From contig CALMVM010000264.1 of assembly GCA_937873255.1 (NCBI GenBank), forward strand, positions 6,977-23,683: a stretch of DNA of 16,707 nucleotides, read 5' to 3'. This DNA comes from an uncultured Verrucomicrobiota bacterium (GTDB taxonomy: Bacteria; Verrucomicrobiota; Verrucomicrobiia; Chthoniobacterales; SZAS-18). The notes below the pieces were generated by a model that worked only from the letters and a program-made list of their open reading frames with translations, had not been told where the DNA came from and ran no database searches. Shown here piece after piece: positions 6,219 to 13,904 of this stretch (its first letter is position 1; the number at the start of each line of letters is the position of its first letter). A program made the position numbers and the translations under genes.

Positions 6219-8633
6219 ATGAGTTTGCGTAGCCTCTCCGTTTTCCTTGCAGCAGGCTTTTTGTGTTCAAAAGCATTGCTCGGAGCTGGAGTGCCATCCA
6301 ATGGCTCGGCGGTGGCGGAGGCAAAAGGAGACGCCGTCCGCTGCGTGAGTTTGCCGTGCACGAAGTCCGGGGAGGCGCGCAACCTATGGATCGCCCAGAC
6401 CAAGGCTAAGTTGCCTTCGGCTGTGCTGGTACTCCTTCCCAACGGGGATCTGGACCCAAAGAAACTCCTTGCCGACCCGGCTTGGCAGAATTTTGCCGAG
6501 GACCATGAACTTGGGCTGGCTGCCATCACCGTCGCAGGCAAGCCGACCGCTGGCCAGCCACCCCCCGTAGTGTCCGAACTCAAGCCGGCCTCCGTGGTCC
6601 TCCATGCCATGGACCATGAATATGGCGGCGGTATCCCGCTGGTGCTCTATGGCTGGCCTCAACAGGCGGATTTCACCGCTGGTTTGCTGGCCGAGAACCC
6701 GAAGCGTGTTTTGGGTTGGTGCCTTCGCCTGCCGAGTCACCTGCCTGTGGCCCGTGGTGCGATGCCGCCCGGCATCATTGTTTGCCAAAAGGAAAACAAG
6801 CCACTTTACGATGCGCTCATGGCCGATTTTACCGCCGGCCGCAAGCGGGGAGAATATCTGACCTGGATTGCGCTCGCCGGAGAGAATCCCGCTAGCAGCA
6901 GCCTGCCCGAGTTAGACAGCTTCGTCCGCAAATACCTTGCCGCTCAGTTTGCATACAAGCTCGGCTTGGAACAATGGATGAACCTCGACACGAAGGGGGC
7001 AATCGCCACCCTCGAGGCCAACGCGCACCCTGCCGTGGCCTCCTACTTGCCGCAACCGATGCTGACTGCTGCTTGGGCAGCCCTGCATGTGCCTGGGGGA
7101 CCTGCGGTGGCGCAGCAAGCCATCGTCGAACGGGAGGAGGATACGCACAACCGCGCCCAGCCCAAGCTCCACCTCTACCTGCGCCGGCCGGCGGGGAACA
7201 CCAAAATCGAGGGGGTATTCGCTTACTGCACTTGGGATAAAGATCGCGAGAAAATTCTCAAGCGTTTGCAAGACGAGCATTATTTTCTGGTGCGCTACGC
7301 TGACGAGCACCACTTGGCCTTGCTCACTTGGAGTACCGCCATCGCCTTCGACAACGCCCAGAGCGCCGACGAACGCAGCCAGCAGGAAAACTTCAAGGAC
7401 AACAGCGGCTTCAACCAGTTGGCGGATGCCTGGGAGCGTGGCGTCCATGTGCTTTGCCATGACGCCGGACTGCCCGAGAATAATTTCCTGCTCTACGGCC
7501 TGTCGGCCGGCGCTCAATGGGCGCACCGCTTGGCCCTGCGTAAACCTGGTCATTTCCTGGCTGTGAACATCCACGTCAACAGCTCCTACGATTGGCCCAC
7601 GCCCGAAGCCAAGAGCATTCTCTGGCTGCAAACCACGGGCGAGCGGGAATACGGCTACCAGGCGGCGTTACGTTTTTATGCCCGCGCAAGGGACTTGGGC
7701 TACCCCATCATCTTCAAGGCCGGGGAAAACCTCGGCCATGCCAGCAGTCCGCAGATCGAGGAGATCGCCCGGCGCTTCTTTGATTATGCGCTCACGGTCA
7801 AAGCCAAGCGTGACGAATTGCTTGACCGCGCGGATCGTGTTGCTGGCCGCCAAGCCAAGCTGCCTGATCTGTACACACTTTCCGGCTTGGAGCAGGCTCC
7901 CTACTATGCCGACCTGATCAACCAGGAAGTGTACGCGGCAGACGCGAAGGACATGATTCCAGTCGGCCAGCGCGTGCCGCTGCCGAGCAAGACGCTGGCC
8001 CAGGCGTGGGGTGAAATCATGGATGCACCGGGATTGAGTCTCGTCAGCAATCCGGCCGGGGCCACTACGCCCGCGTCTGCGGCTCCGCCGTTGACGGCAG
8101 ACAAAGGGAAGGTGGCCGCTGCCGTGTCCGCCGGGGAGAGGTTTCAACCGAAGATGGAAAATGGCACCCCTGTCAGTGGCCCGATGGCAAATGGTTCGGA
8201 GGCCGCCGCGACTCCGTCAAACAATAACCCGAACTTTGAGGAAAAGATCCGACTTTCCGTGCAGCGATCCATTGCTCAGCACCCCGAGTTGGCACAGGCA
8301 GGCTCCGCCCTGAACACAGCGTTTGTGGACGCTTACTACCGGCTCCAAGCGGCCGAAGACCCACTGCTGCGTGATCCCACTTGGCCCGAGCAAATTTTGC
8401 GGATCGTGCGCGACCAGAAGGGGGTTCCGGCGAGTTTCCAACGCGAGTTCCAGGCTTCGGTGCAGCGAGCGGTCGAGCTCTACCCTGCCTTGGCGCAGGC
8501 TGACAATCCCCTCAATGCTGCGTTCTTGTCGGAGTACCGCCGGCTCAAGGAGGGGGGCAGCAACGTGTTGGCCAACCCGACTTGGCCTGAGCAGGTGGCA
8601 CGGACAGTCGGCGAGAAACCTGCGGATCAATAA
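6219..8633 (+). CDS. Secreted double alpha/beta-hydrolase-like protein with C-terminal tandem repeat
   Basis: This 804-residue product starts at ATG 6219 (GGAG at 6203-6206), giving a signal-peptide-like N-terminus (LSVFLAAGFLCSKALLGAG). Residues about 60-300 are homologous to the preceding hydrolase (PAWQNFA, RVLGWC, PPGI, FVRKYLAA, VASYLPQP). The nucleophile motif has become GWPQQA (Pro147 in place of Ser) and the His motif is LAGENP, so this copy is probably not catalytic. Residues about 310-545 form a second hydrolase domain with GLSAG (Ser429), a possible acid Glu475 and His507, resembling polyhydroxyalkanoate-depolymerase-type esterases. A Pro/Ala/Gly-rich linker (about 610-670) leads to two repeats of about 66 residues (673-739, 740-804) sharing SVQR, LAQA and PTWPEQ. 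The upstream extension of this frame overlaps the preceding gene and is not coding. It is probably exported with its neighbour; the substrate is unknown. Confidence 0.87.
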   Translation: MSLRSLSVFLAAGFLCSKALLGAGVPSNGSAVAEAKGDAVRCVSLPCTKSGEARNLWIAQTKAKLPSAVLVLLPNGDLDPKKLLADPAWQNFAEDHELGLAAITVAGKPTAGQPPPVVSELKPASVVLHAMDHEYGGGIPLVLYGWPQQADFTAGLLAENPKRVLGWCLRLPSHLPVARGAMPPGIIVCQKENKPLYDALMADFTAGRKRGEYLTWIALAGENPASSSLPELDSFVRKYLAAQFAYKLGLEQWMNLDTKGAIATLEANAHPAVASYLPQPMLTAAWAALHVPGGPAVAQQAIVEREEDTHNRAQPKLHLYLRRPAGNTKIEGVFAYCTWDKDREKILKRLQDEHYFLVRYADEHHLALLTWSTAIAFDNAQSADERSQQENFKDNSGFNQLADAWERGVHVLCHDAGLPENNFLLYGLSAGAQWAHRLALRKPGHFLAVNIHVNSSYDWPTPEAKSILWLQTTGEREYGYQAALRFYARARDLGYPIIFKAGENLGHASSPQIEEIARRFFDYALTVKAKRDELLDRADRVAGRQAKLPDLYTLSGLEQAPYYADLINQEVYAADAKDMIPVGQRVPLPSKTLAQAWGEIMDAPGLSLVSNPAGATTPASAAPPLTADKGKVAAAVSAGERFQPKMENGTPVSGPMANGSEAAATPSNNNPNFEEKIRLSVQRSIAQHPELAQAGSALNTAFVDAYYRLQAAEDPLLRDPTWPEQILRIVRDQKGVPASFQREFQASVQRAVELYPALAQADNPLNAAFLSEYRRLKEGGSNVLANPTWPEQVARTVGEKPADQ
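8235..8630 (+). repeat. Tandem ~66-codon protein repeat (two copies)
   Basis: Two consecutive units, 8235-8435 and 8436-8630, encode related segments. Each begins with Phe and shares SVQR, LAQA, a Tyr/Arg-Leu helix and a closing PTWPEQ. By eye, about 25 of 52 aligned residues are identical. The divergence indicates an old duplication maintained at the protein level, not a recent DNA repeat. The units are probably small helical modules for binding or docking. Confidence 0.7.
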
Positions 8634-8703
8634 AACGGGTGGCATGAATGAAAAACTACTCGTCAAGACTGAGACCAAACACGGTGTCTAGCTTGGATAG
8701 AAG

Positions 8704-10071
8704 ATGACATTCCCATTTTCTGTCATGCTGGCGACGCGGTTGGACTGGGGGTTTGGCAACCCCAACAAAACGGCCGCGCTCATTGGCTTTTTGATGGTGG
8801 CGGTGTGGGTGCTGCCATGCCTGCATCGTCGGCTCTTTTGGCCGGCGCTGGTGCTTTGCACGGCGTTGGGAGGCGCTCTCATGCAGACCGCCTCGCGCGG
8901 TGGTATTGTGGCCGTGGCGGTGGCTCTGGGGATTCTGCTTGCACGTTCGCCACGGCCCTGGCCACGCACTTATTTGGCTAGTGCCATGGTATCGGTGTGG
9001 ATCGTTTTGGGTTTCGCGGTTTGGCTGCCGACCATGCACCGCTTCGGCAAGGCTATGGGCGGCCAAGATCTCTCGATTCTCCAGCGCCTCGATCTTTGGG
9101 GTGCCGCGCCGCGTATGATGGTTGACGCGCCTGGCGGCTGGGGGATGGGACATTCGGCGGATATTTTCCACCAATGGTATCAACCGCTCGATCAGAGCCA
9201 GCTTTTTGCCTCGCTCATCAACAGCCATCTGACCTGGCTCGTAGAGATGGGCTGGCCTCTGAGATTTTTGTATGTGTTCGGGTGGCTGGCCGTGCTGGCG
9301 ATCTGCTGGGTGCGGACCTCTGATGTTCGCGCTCACGCGTGGCTGATGGTTCCTTTCAGCGTGTGGATCGTGTTTGCGATCACGGCATGGTTCAATTCGG
9401 TGGCGGAATCACCTTGGTTGTGGCCGACCCCCATGCTGGCTTTTGGTGTCGTCGTCGTTTGGCGCTGGCAGAACCGGTGTTTGATGCGTCCGCCCATCTG
9501 GGCTTCTATCACTCTCTGTTCATGTGGAGTGCTGGGATCTCTTTTCCTGCTCGGAATGCTCTCCGAAGCGCAACCTCGCCTCCGATCAGAGGGACCACGG
9601 GTTGTGCTGGGTGCTGCCTCCGATCCTGTCCTGTGGGTTGTTATAAACCCCAACACCCTCGGCAAGATGTACGGTCGCACACTGCGGCGGTATCTACAGA
9701 CGGCGGTTGATGTGCATTCTCAGCACGGCGTATCCATCGGGATGATCGACTCCCTCGACGACTTGTCACCCGATGGGGTCCAGACAAAAACCTTGGTGGT
9801 TTGCGGTGCTTGCGAAGACGAACAACTGGCTCGGCTCAAAAAGTTGCTGCCTTTCTGCTCGCGGCTCGTGCTGCTCAACCCCTCTTTTTATCCGCAGGCG
9901 TTGAGTGTGGATATGCCTCTGGACAAAAAGGTTGAGGTGATCGTCGGAGAATTCAGCCAATCTCCCGCCTCTGCTTGGGCGGAGGTCGTGGGGAGTCCGG
10001 TGCGTACCGTGCCGGGGGCGGGGAACTATCTACCGCAATGGCCTGAACTGGTGCTCGCCAACAATCCGTGA
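8704..10071 (+). CDS. O-antigen ligase/polymerase-like membrane protein with hydrolase-like C-terminal domain
   Basis: The 455-residue protein has about nine or ten membrane segments in residues 20-290. It carries landmarks of the Wzy_C/O-antigen-ligase family: GNPNKTA (18-24), SRGG (64-67), a periplasmic loop with QRLDLWGAAPRM and GGWGMGHS, and NSHLTWLVEMGW (163-174). Such enzymes join or polymerise undecaprenyl-linked glycans at the outer face of the inner membrane. The start is well fixed: an in-frame TAG at 8698-8700 precedes ATG 8704. The protein therefore lacks the four or five N-terminal membrane helices usually found before the GNPN motif. The C-terminal part (about 300-455) looks like a degenerate alpha/beta-hydrolase: TLVVCGAC where a nucleophile elbow would be, then RLVLLNPSFYP, and VPGAGNYLPQWPELV with Asn where His is usual. 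Its stop overlaps the next start (GTGA). Confidence 0.85.
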   Translation: MTFPFSVMLATRLDWGFGNPNKTAALIGFLMVAVWVLPCLHRRLFWPALVLCTALGGALMQTASRGGIVAVAVALGILLARSPRPWPRTYLASAMVSVWIVLGFAVWLPTMHRFGKAMGGQDLSILQRLDLWGAAPRMMVDAPGGWGMGHSADIFHQWYQPLDQSQLFASLINSHLTWLVEMGWPLRFLYVFGWLAVLAICWVRTSDVRAHAWLMVPFSVWIVFAITAWFNSVAESPWLWPTPMLAFGVVVVWRWQNRCLMRPPIWASITLCSCGVLGSLFLLGMLSEAQPRLRSEGPRVVLGAASDPVLWVVINPNTLGKMYGRTLRRYLQTAVDVHSQHGVSIGMIDSLDDLSPDGVQTKTLVVCGACEDEQLARLKKLLPFCSRLVLLNPSFYPQALSVDMPLDKKVEVIVGEFSQSPASAWAEVVGSPVRTVPGAGNYLPQWPELVLANNP

Positions 10072-10706
10072 ACTCACCTTTGGAAACGATGAAATCCGCT
10101 CTATCCGTTTCGTCGGAAGAGAAAAAAGGACGTGGTGAATTGTCCGCGTTCCGATGGCAGCATGTCATTGGCACGGATCTGCTCCGTCTTGGCGTACTGG
10201 CCACCGCCTGCATGTGCGCGGCTCTGGTGTTCAATCAGCTTCGTGAGCCGCCGTTGTCACTGACATACGTGTCCAAACAATCTCGCCTTGAGCAGGCGGT
10301 TGCCCGGGTGGTTGATTCCGAGGACAAGTCCACCGAGAATATCCCGCCCGCAACAGCGACGGCCACTTCCCAGGTGATTGGTTTACCGGAGTTCCAGCAA
10401 TTGGTCCAATCAAAGCGCGTCGTGGTGCTCGACGCCCGGCCGGAGATCTTTCACCGGCTGGGCCATGTGCCGGGCGCGCTCAGTTTGTCGCGTGAAGCTT
10501 TCGAGCAAGATTATGCCAGGTGGCGCTCCGTGCTGGAGCCGAGCAGGGATCAGTTGGTGGCCGTGTATTGTTCAAGCGCGAGCTGCGAAGACAGCCAGAT
10601 GGTGGCGGACGCCTTGGTCAAACTCGGCTATCGCCACGTTCTGGTTTTCAAAGGTGGGTGGGACGAATGGACAAAAGCGGACTTGCCAGAGGAAAAGCAA
10701 CAATGA
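10068..10706 (+). CDS. Membrane-anchored rhodanese-domain protein
   Basis: The 212-residue protein has one membrane segment (about 37-57, TDLLRLGVLATACMCAALVF), a spacer and a C-terminal rhodanese domain (about 103-205). Family landmarks are VVVLDARP (118-125), GHVPGALSL (132-140), the active-site loop YCSSASCEDS with Cys168 and a second Cys173, and VFKGGWDEW near the end. Rhodaneses carry a persulfide on the active cysteine and move sulfur or act in redox relays. The topology suggests that the domain faces the periplasm (inference). The start is GTG 10068 in a GTGA overlap with the ligase stop; ATG 10089 is the alternative. It is followed by the MauE-like gene through an ATGA overlap, suggesting the two work together. 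Confidence 0.9.
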   Translation: MNSPLETMKSALSVSSEEKKGRGELSAFRWQHVIGTDLLRLGVLATACMCAALVFNQLREPPLSLTYVSKQSRLEQAVARVVDSEDKSTENIPPATATATSQVIGLPEFQQLVQSKRVVVLDARPEIFHRLGHVPGALSLSREAFEQDYARWRSVLEPSRDQLVAVYCSSASCEDSQMVADALVKLGYRHVLVFKGGWDEWTKADLPEEKQQ

Positions 10707-11182
10707 ACAGGCTCGTTGAAAACCGTTGGATCGAATCCGCCTTGCGCTGGCTGCTGGGCGGCATGTTCATCTATGCTGGCGTGGTAAAGTTCATCTCACC
10801 GCAGTCGTTTGCAGACAGCATCGCCACGTTCCGACTGCTGCCGCCGCAGGGGATCAATCTGCTGGCATTGTGGCTGCCGGTCTTTGAAATGACCTTGGCC
10901 GTCTCTCTCGTAGTAAACTTGGCCAAGAAGTCTGCCCTGCTTGGGATCCTGCTGATGACGGCGGTCTTCGCGTTCGCGCTGGCCTCGGCGGTGGCGCGGG
11001 GATTGCCGGTGGATTGCGGCTGCTTCGGCGGACATGGACCGTCGGTTTCACAAAACTGGGTTTCTTTGGGGCGCGACCTGCTTCTAGGCGGAGTGGCGTT
11101 CGTGCTCTACCGGCATGCGCTGCAAAAATCCCTTCCCGCTCGGACCACGGTCATTGGACCACGGGTCGTCGCCTCGCCATAG
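10703..11182 (+). CDS. MauE/DoxX-type redox-associated membrane protein
   Basis: The 159-residue protein has four membrane segments (about 13-31, 50-72, 77-98, 120-137). It opens with the family's typical RWLLGGMFIYAGVVKFISP and carries DCGCFG (Cys105, Cys107) after the third helix, as in MauE proteins. Known MauE acts in methylamine-dehydrogenase maturation, probably in disulfide chemistry; many homologues outside that pathway are of unknown role, and nothing here suggests methylamine use. The start ATG 10703 overlaps the rhodanese stop (ATGA) and has AGAGGA at 10688-10693. The frame open upstream to 10520 lies inside the rhodanese gene and is not used. The pairing with a rhodanese suggests a membrane thiol/persulfide relay (inference). 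Confidence 0.9.
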   Translation: MNRLVENRWIESALRWLLGGMFIYAGVVKFISPQSFADSIATFRLLPPQGINLLALWLPVFEMTLAVSLVVNLAKKSALLGILLMTAVFAFALASAVARGLPVDCGCFGGHGPSVSQNWVSLGRDLLLGGVAFVLYRHALQKSLPARTTVIGPRVVASP

Positions 11183-11211
11183 TAGCGGCCCGAACTTGCC
11201 AGCGAGCAAAA

Positions 11212-12567
11212 ATGCCAAGCCTTGAAGCAGGCGAAGAGAGGGCGACTACTTCCGCCGGAGAGCGGAAGAGTGAGCCACTGAATTTTGCCGACCGGCCCGA
11301 TGAGCCTCTTGGGGGGCAGTTCATCGCACTCTCCGGCTTGGTCGGTTTCATAGCCGCCTTGGCGCTCCGGCTGGCGCGGGTGATCCAGCCTTCGGAAAGC
11401 TACATACTTTTCGGATGGGTGCTCGGGTTCACCTTGACGCCGATGGTATGCCTGAGCCTCTTCGTCAACAAGGTGCGGGTTCGCAGTTCCACAGGCTTGG
11501 CGGGCGCGGCCGGGTCACTGCACTGGAAAAGGTGCTTCACCAAATATCTTGGCCTGCTTGTTACCTTGGCTGGATTGGCAGGATGCTATTGGCTCTTCCC
11601 GGAGTATTCCAAACCGTTTTACGAACCTTGCTGGAAAATGGCGCGTGTCGTGGCGTGGCCCGTCTTGTTGGCGTCTTTTCCGTACATTGTGTGGGTGGAC
11701 CGGCGGCAGAAAGCGCCTTACGACGCTTACTGGCAGGTGGGACAACTGGCACTTTGTCGTTGGCGCGTCGTTCAACGCCAAACGATTGGCTCCCATGCGG
11801 CCGCTTGGGCGGTGAAAGGCTTTTTCCTGCCGTTCATGGTAGCAGGAGGCGCACAGAACCTGGAAATCTTGACCGCCAACGGGTTCGATCTGCGCTCGTT
11901 CGACGACCTCTACGCAAAAGGCATCAATTTTTTGTACGCGCTGGATGTGGTCTTCGGCGCGATAGGTTACTGCCTGACCTTGCAGATACTCGATGCCCAG
12001 ATCCGTACGACAGACCCAAAATTAGTGGGATGGCTGAGCGCCCTCTGTTGCTATCCACCTTTCGGACACCTCTTTCAGGCGTCGTTTTTGGATTATCGCG
12101 GTCCTTTTGTTTGGCAGGAGCGGTGGCCTTGGGCGCAGCATCCTTTCTTGTACGTGTCCTGGGGGTTTACCGTGCTGGTTCTTCACGGCATCTACGCTTG
12201 GGCGACGTGTTCCTTCGGCTATCGTTTTTCCAACCTGACAAATCGGGGCATTATTAGGGAAGGGCCCTATCGCTACCTCAAGCATCCGGCGTATGTATCG
12301 AAAAACCTCGCCTGGTGGCTGATGTATGCTCCCTTCGCTGCCTTCGCTACATGGCAGCAGTGTCTGCGTAGCTGTCTGCTTCTCGGGGTGACGAATCTTA
12401 TCTACGCGGCGAGAGCCTGGACGGAAGAGCGGCATCTTTGCTCGGATCCGGCCTACGTTGAGTATTGCCGGTGGATGGACAAGCACGGGCTTCTGGCGGT
12501 GGCACGCACGCAGATCAACCGGCTGGCAACCGTCTTCATGAGAAGGAGCGTCGTGGCACAACCATGA
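11212..12567 (+). CDS. Polytopic membrane protein with ICMT/PEMT-like methyltransferase C-terminus
   Basis: The product has 451 residues from ATG 11212, 29 bases after the MauE-like stop; no earlier start codon in frame fits outside that gene. About eight hydrophobic segments precede a C-terminal region with the signature of isoprenylcysteine carboxyl methyltransferase and phospholipid methyltransferases: NRGIIREGPYRYLKHPAY (344-361), including His358-Pro359, then a membrane hairpin, TEERHL (404-409) and D..Y..Y (412-418). These residues bind S-adenosylmethionine and the substrate in the family. The family methylates small or lipid-linked acceptors at the membrane. The long N-terminal membrane region is extra relative to a minimal ICMT protein of about 200 residues and may recognise the substrate. 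The substrate is unknown. The stop overlaps the next start (ATGA). Confidence 0.83.
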   Translation: MPSLEAGEERATTSAGERKSEPLNFADRPDEPLGGQFIALSGLVGFIAALALRLARVIQPSESYILFGWVLGFTLTPMVCLSLFVNKVRVRSSTGLAGAAGSLHWKRCFTKYLGLLVTLAGLAGCYWLFPEYSKPFYEPCWKMARVVAWPVLLASFPYIVWVDRRQKAPYDAYWQVGQLALCRWRVVQRQTIGSHAAAWAVKGFFLPFMVAGGAQNLEILTANGFDLRSFDDLYAKGINFLYALDVVFGAIGYCLTLQILDAQIRTTDPKLVGWLSALCCYPPFGHLFQASFLDYRGPFVWQERWPWAQHPFLYVSWGFTVLVLHGIYAWATCSFGYRFSNLTNRGIIREGPYRYLKHPAYVSKNLAWWLMYAPFAAFATWQQCLRSCLLLGVTNLIYAARAWTEERHLCSDPAYVEYCRWMDKHGLLAVARTQINRLATVFMRRSVVAQP

Positions 12568-13904
12568 AGTCGGATGCTTCCAGACGGCGCTGGGGTGTGC
12601 CGAGAAACTTTGCCGGCACTGCCGGCTGCAACCGGTTGGACTCGGCCGGCGAAGACGGGCGATTGAAAGTGCTGCTCTGGGGTTTGGTAGGTCTCGGCTC
12701 TTTGTGGCGCTTTGGAATGTGCCTGTGGCACCCTCCGACCGCTTTTCTTTTTTCTGATCCAAAGCGGCACTGGCTCAATGCGGAACGGCTTTTCACGCCT
12801 GGTGTGATGGGAGCAAGCGACCCGATCCTCTACCAAGTCTATCTTCGTCTCCTGCGGGGTTTGACGGCAGATGATCCACAACTGCTCGGGATCGTGTGCG
12901 GCTTGCTCTCCGTTGCTACCGCTTGGGCGTTCTATCGCGCGGCTCGTGAGATGGGGCTGTCGTCCATGGAAGCACTTATCTTTTATGTCGCCGTGACTTG
13001 GACACCTTCCCTAGTGGTCATTTTTCACTATTTCATGGCCGAAACTTTGCTGCTTTTTGCGGTGGCGGTCAGCCTGTGGATGACCGCCCGGCACTTGAGG
13101 AAACGTGCGTTGTCCAGCTTTCTGACGGCGATCTTTGCTTGGACTTTGGCTTGCTTGACGAAAGCGTCCGTTGCGCCTCTGGCCGTTGTCTGCATCGTGT
13201 ATGTTTGGGCGATGGTTCTCCCGCGTCACCCAGGTTGGTTGGTGGCAGGTGGCGCTGTCGTCACGCTGCTCTTAATTCCTAACGCGATCCGCACGCATCA
13301 CTATCTTGGCTTCGTGGCCCCTCTAGGTTCAGCTTGGATTCCTGTCACTCAACACCAGGCAGACGCCAAGACCATCCGCATCCATTGGAAGGAAGAACGG
13401 TTGCAATTTAGTTCGCCAAGCTGTTATGAAGCGCCGCTGGAACCGCTCAGTCCATGGATGATTGAACGCGCCCGCACAGAGAAGACGGTCGATATTTATG
13501 CAAACCCCCAGCAGGGTGAAGAGGATTGGAGGCGTGCGCGAGCGGCAGCCGTCCAACCGGGTTGGTCTCGTTGGCTGCAGCGCGCGGGTGAGAACACTCT
13601 TTTGTTCCTTTTCGCCTCATCGTGGCCGGATTCGGACCCAAATCTGCTGGAGGGAGAACTCAATCTGTGGCTGCGCTGGATGTGGGGAGTTTTGATTCTC
13701 CGCGTGCTTTGGGGCAACGCCATAGAGTTTTTACGTGGACGTTGGCAGTTGATTCCCTTGGCCACGACGGCCTTCACCCTGTTTCTGATGTTCCAGTGGT
13801 CGGTCACAATGGAAGGGCGGTACCGCAAGCCCTTGGAGCCGCTTTTGCTAATGAATTTGATCTGGCTGCAATCCCTGCGGCGGCAATGTCGTGATGAGTC
13901 ATGA
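12564..13904 (+). CDS. GT-C (PMT/ArnT-like) membrane glycosyltransferase
   Basis: The protein has 446 residues and about nine or ten membrane segments. The first extracytoplasmic loop holds FLFSDPKRHW with Asp65, where GT39/GT83-type enzymes keep a catalytic acidic residue. A second acidic position appears in HYFMAETLL (Glu150). The C-terminal EGRYRKPLEPLLL (417-429) is typical of this superfamily. Such enzymes transfer sugars from polyprenyl-phosphate donors on the periplasmic side. The start ATG 12564 overlaps the preceding stop (ATGA), and the in-frame extension to 12465 is rejected because it lies inside the upstream gene. A large loop between about residues 235 and 340 is hydrophilic. 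The acceptor is unknown; a glycan handled by the neighbouring ligase is the obvious guess. Its stop overlaps the next start. Confidence 0.83.
   Translation: MKSDASRRRWGVPRNFAGTAGCNRLDSAGEDGRLKVLLWGLVGLGSLWRFGMCLWHPPTAFLFSDPKRHWLNAERLFTPGVMGASDPILYQVYLRLLRGLTADDPQLLGIVCGLLSVATAWAFYRAAREMGLSSMEALIFYVAVTWTPSLVVIFHYFMAETLLLFAVAVSLWMTARHLRKRALSSFLTAIFAWTLACLTKASVAPLAVVCIVYVWAMVLPRHPGWLVAGGAVVTLLLIPNAIRTHHYLGFVAPLGSAWIPVTQHQADAKTIRIHWKEERLQFSSPSCYEAPLEPLSPWMIERARTEKTVDIYANPQQGEEDWRRARAAAVQPGWSRWLQRAGENTLLFLFASSWPDSDPNLLEGELNLWLRWMWGVLILRVLWGNAIEFLRGRWQLIPLATTAFTLFLMFQWSVTMEGRYRKPLEPLLLMNLIWLQSLRRQCRDES

Noticed and set aside
6912..7631. 239-codon minus-strand frame
   Set aside because: It lies fully antisense to the hydrolase domains with clear GLSAG and paralogue homology on the plus strand.
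8656..9336. 226-codon minus-strand frame
   Set aside because: It is antisense to the O-antigen-ligase-like gene; the product is Arg/His/Pro-rich and has no domain.
11415..12257. 280-codon plus-strand frame in a second phase
   Set aside because: It lies within the ICMT-like gene, whose hydrophobic pattern and methyltransferase signature settle the frame.
12022..12762. 246-codon minus-strand frame
   Set aside because: It spans the junction of two coupled plus-strand genes and encodes a basic, domain-free translation.
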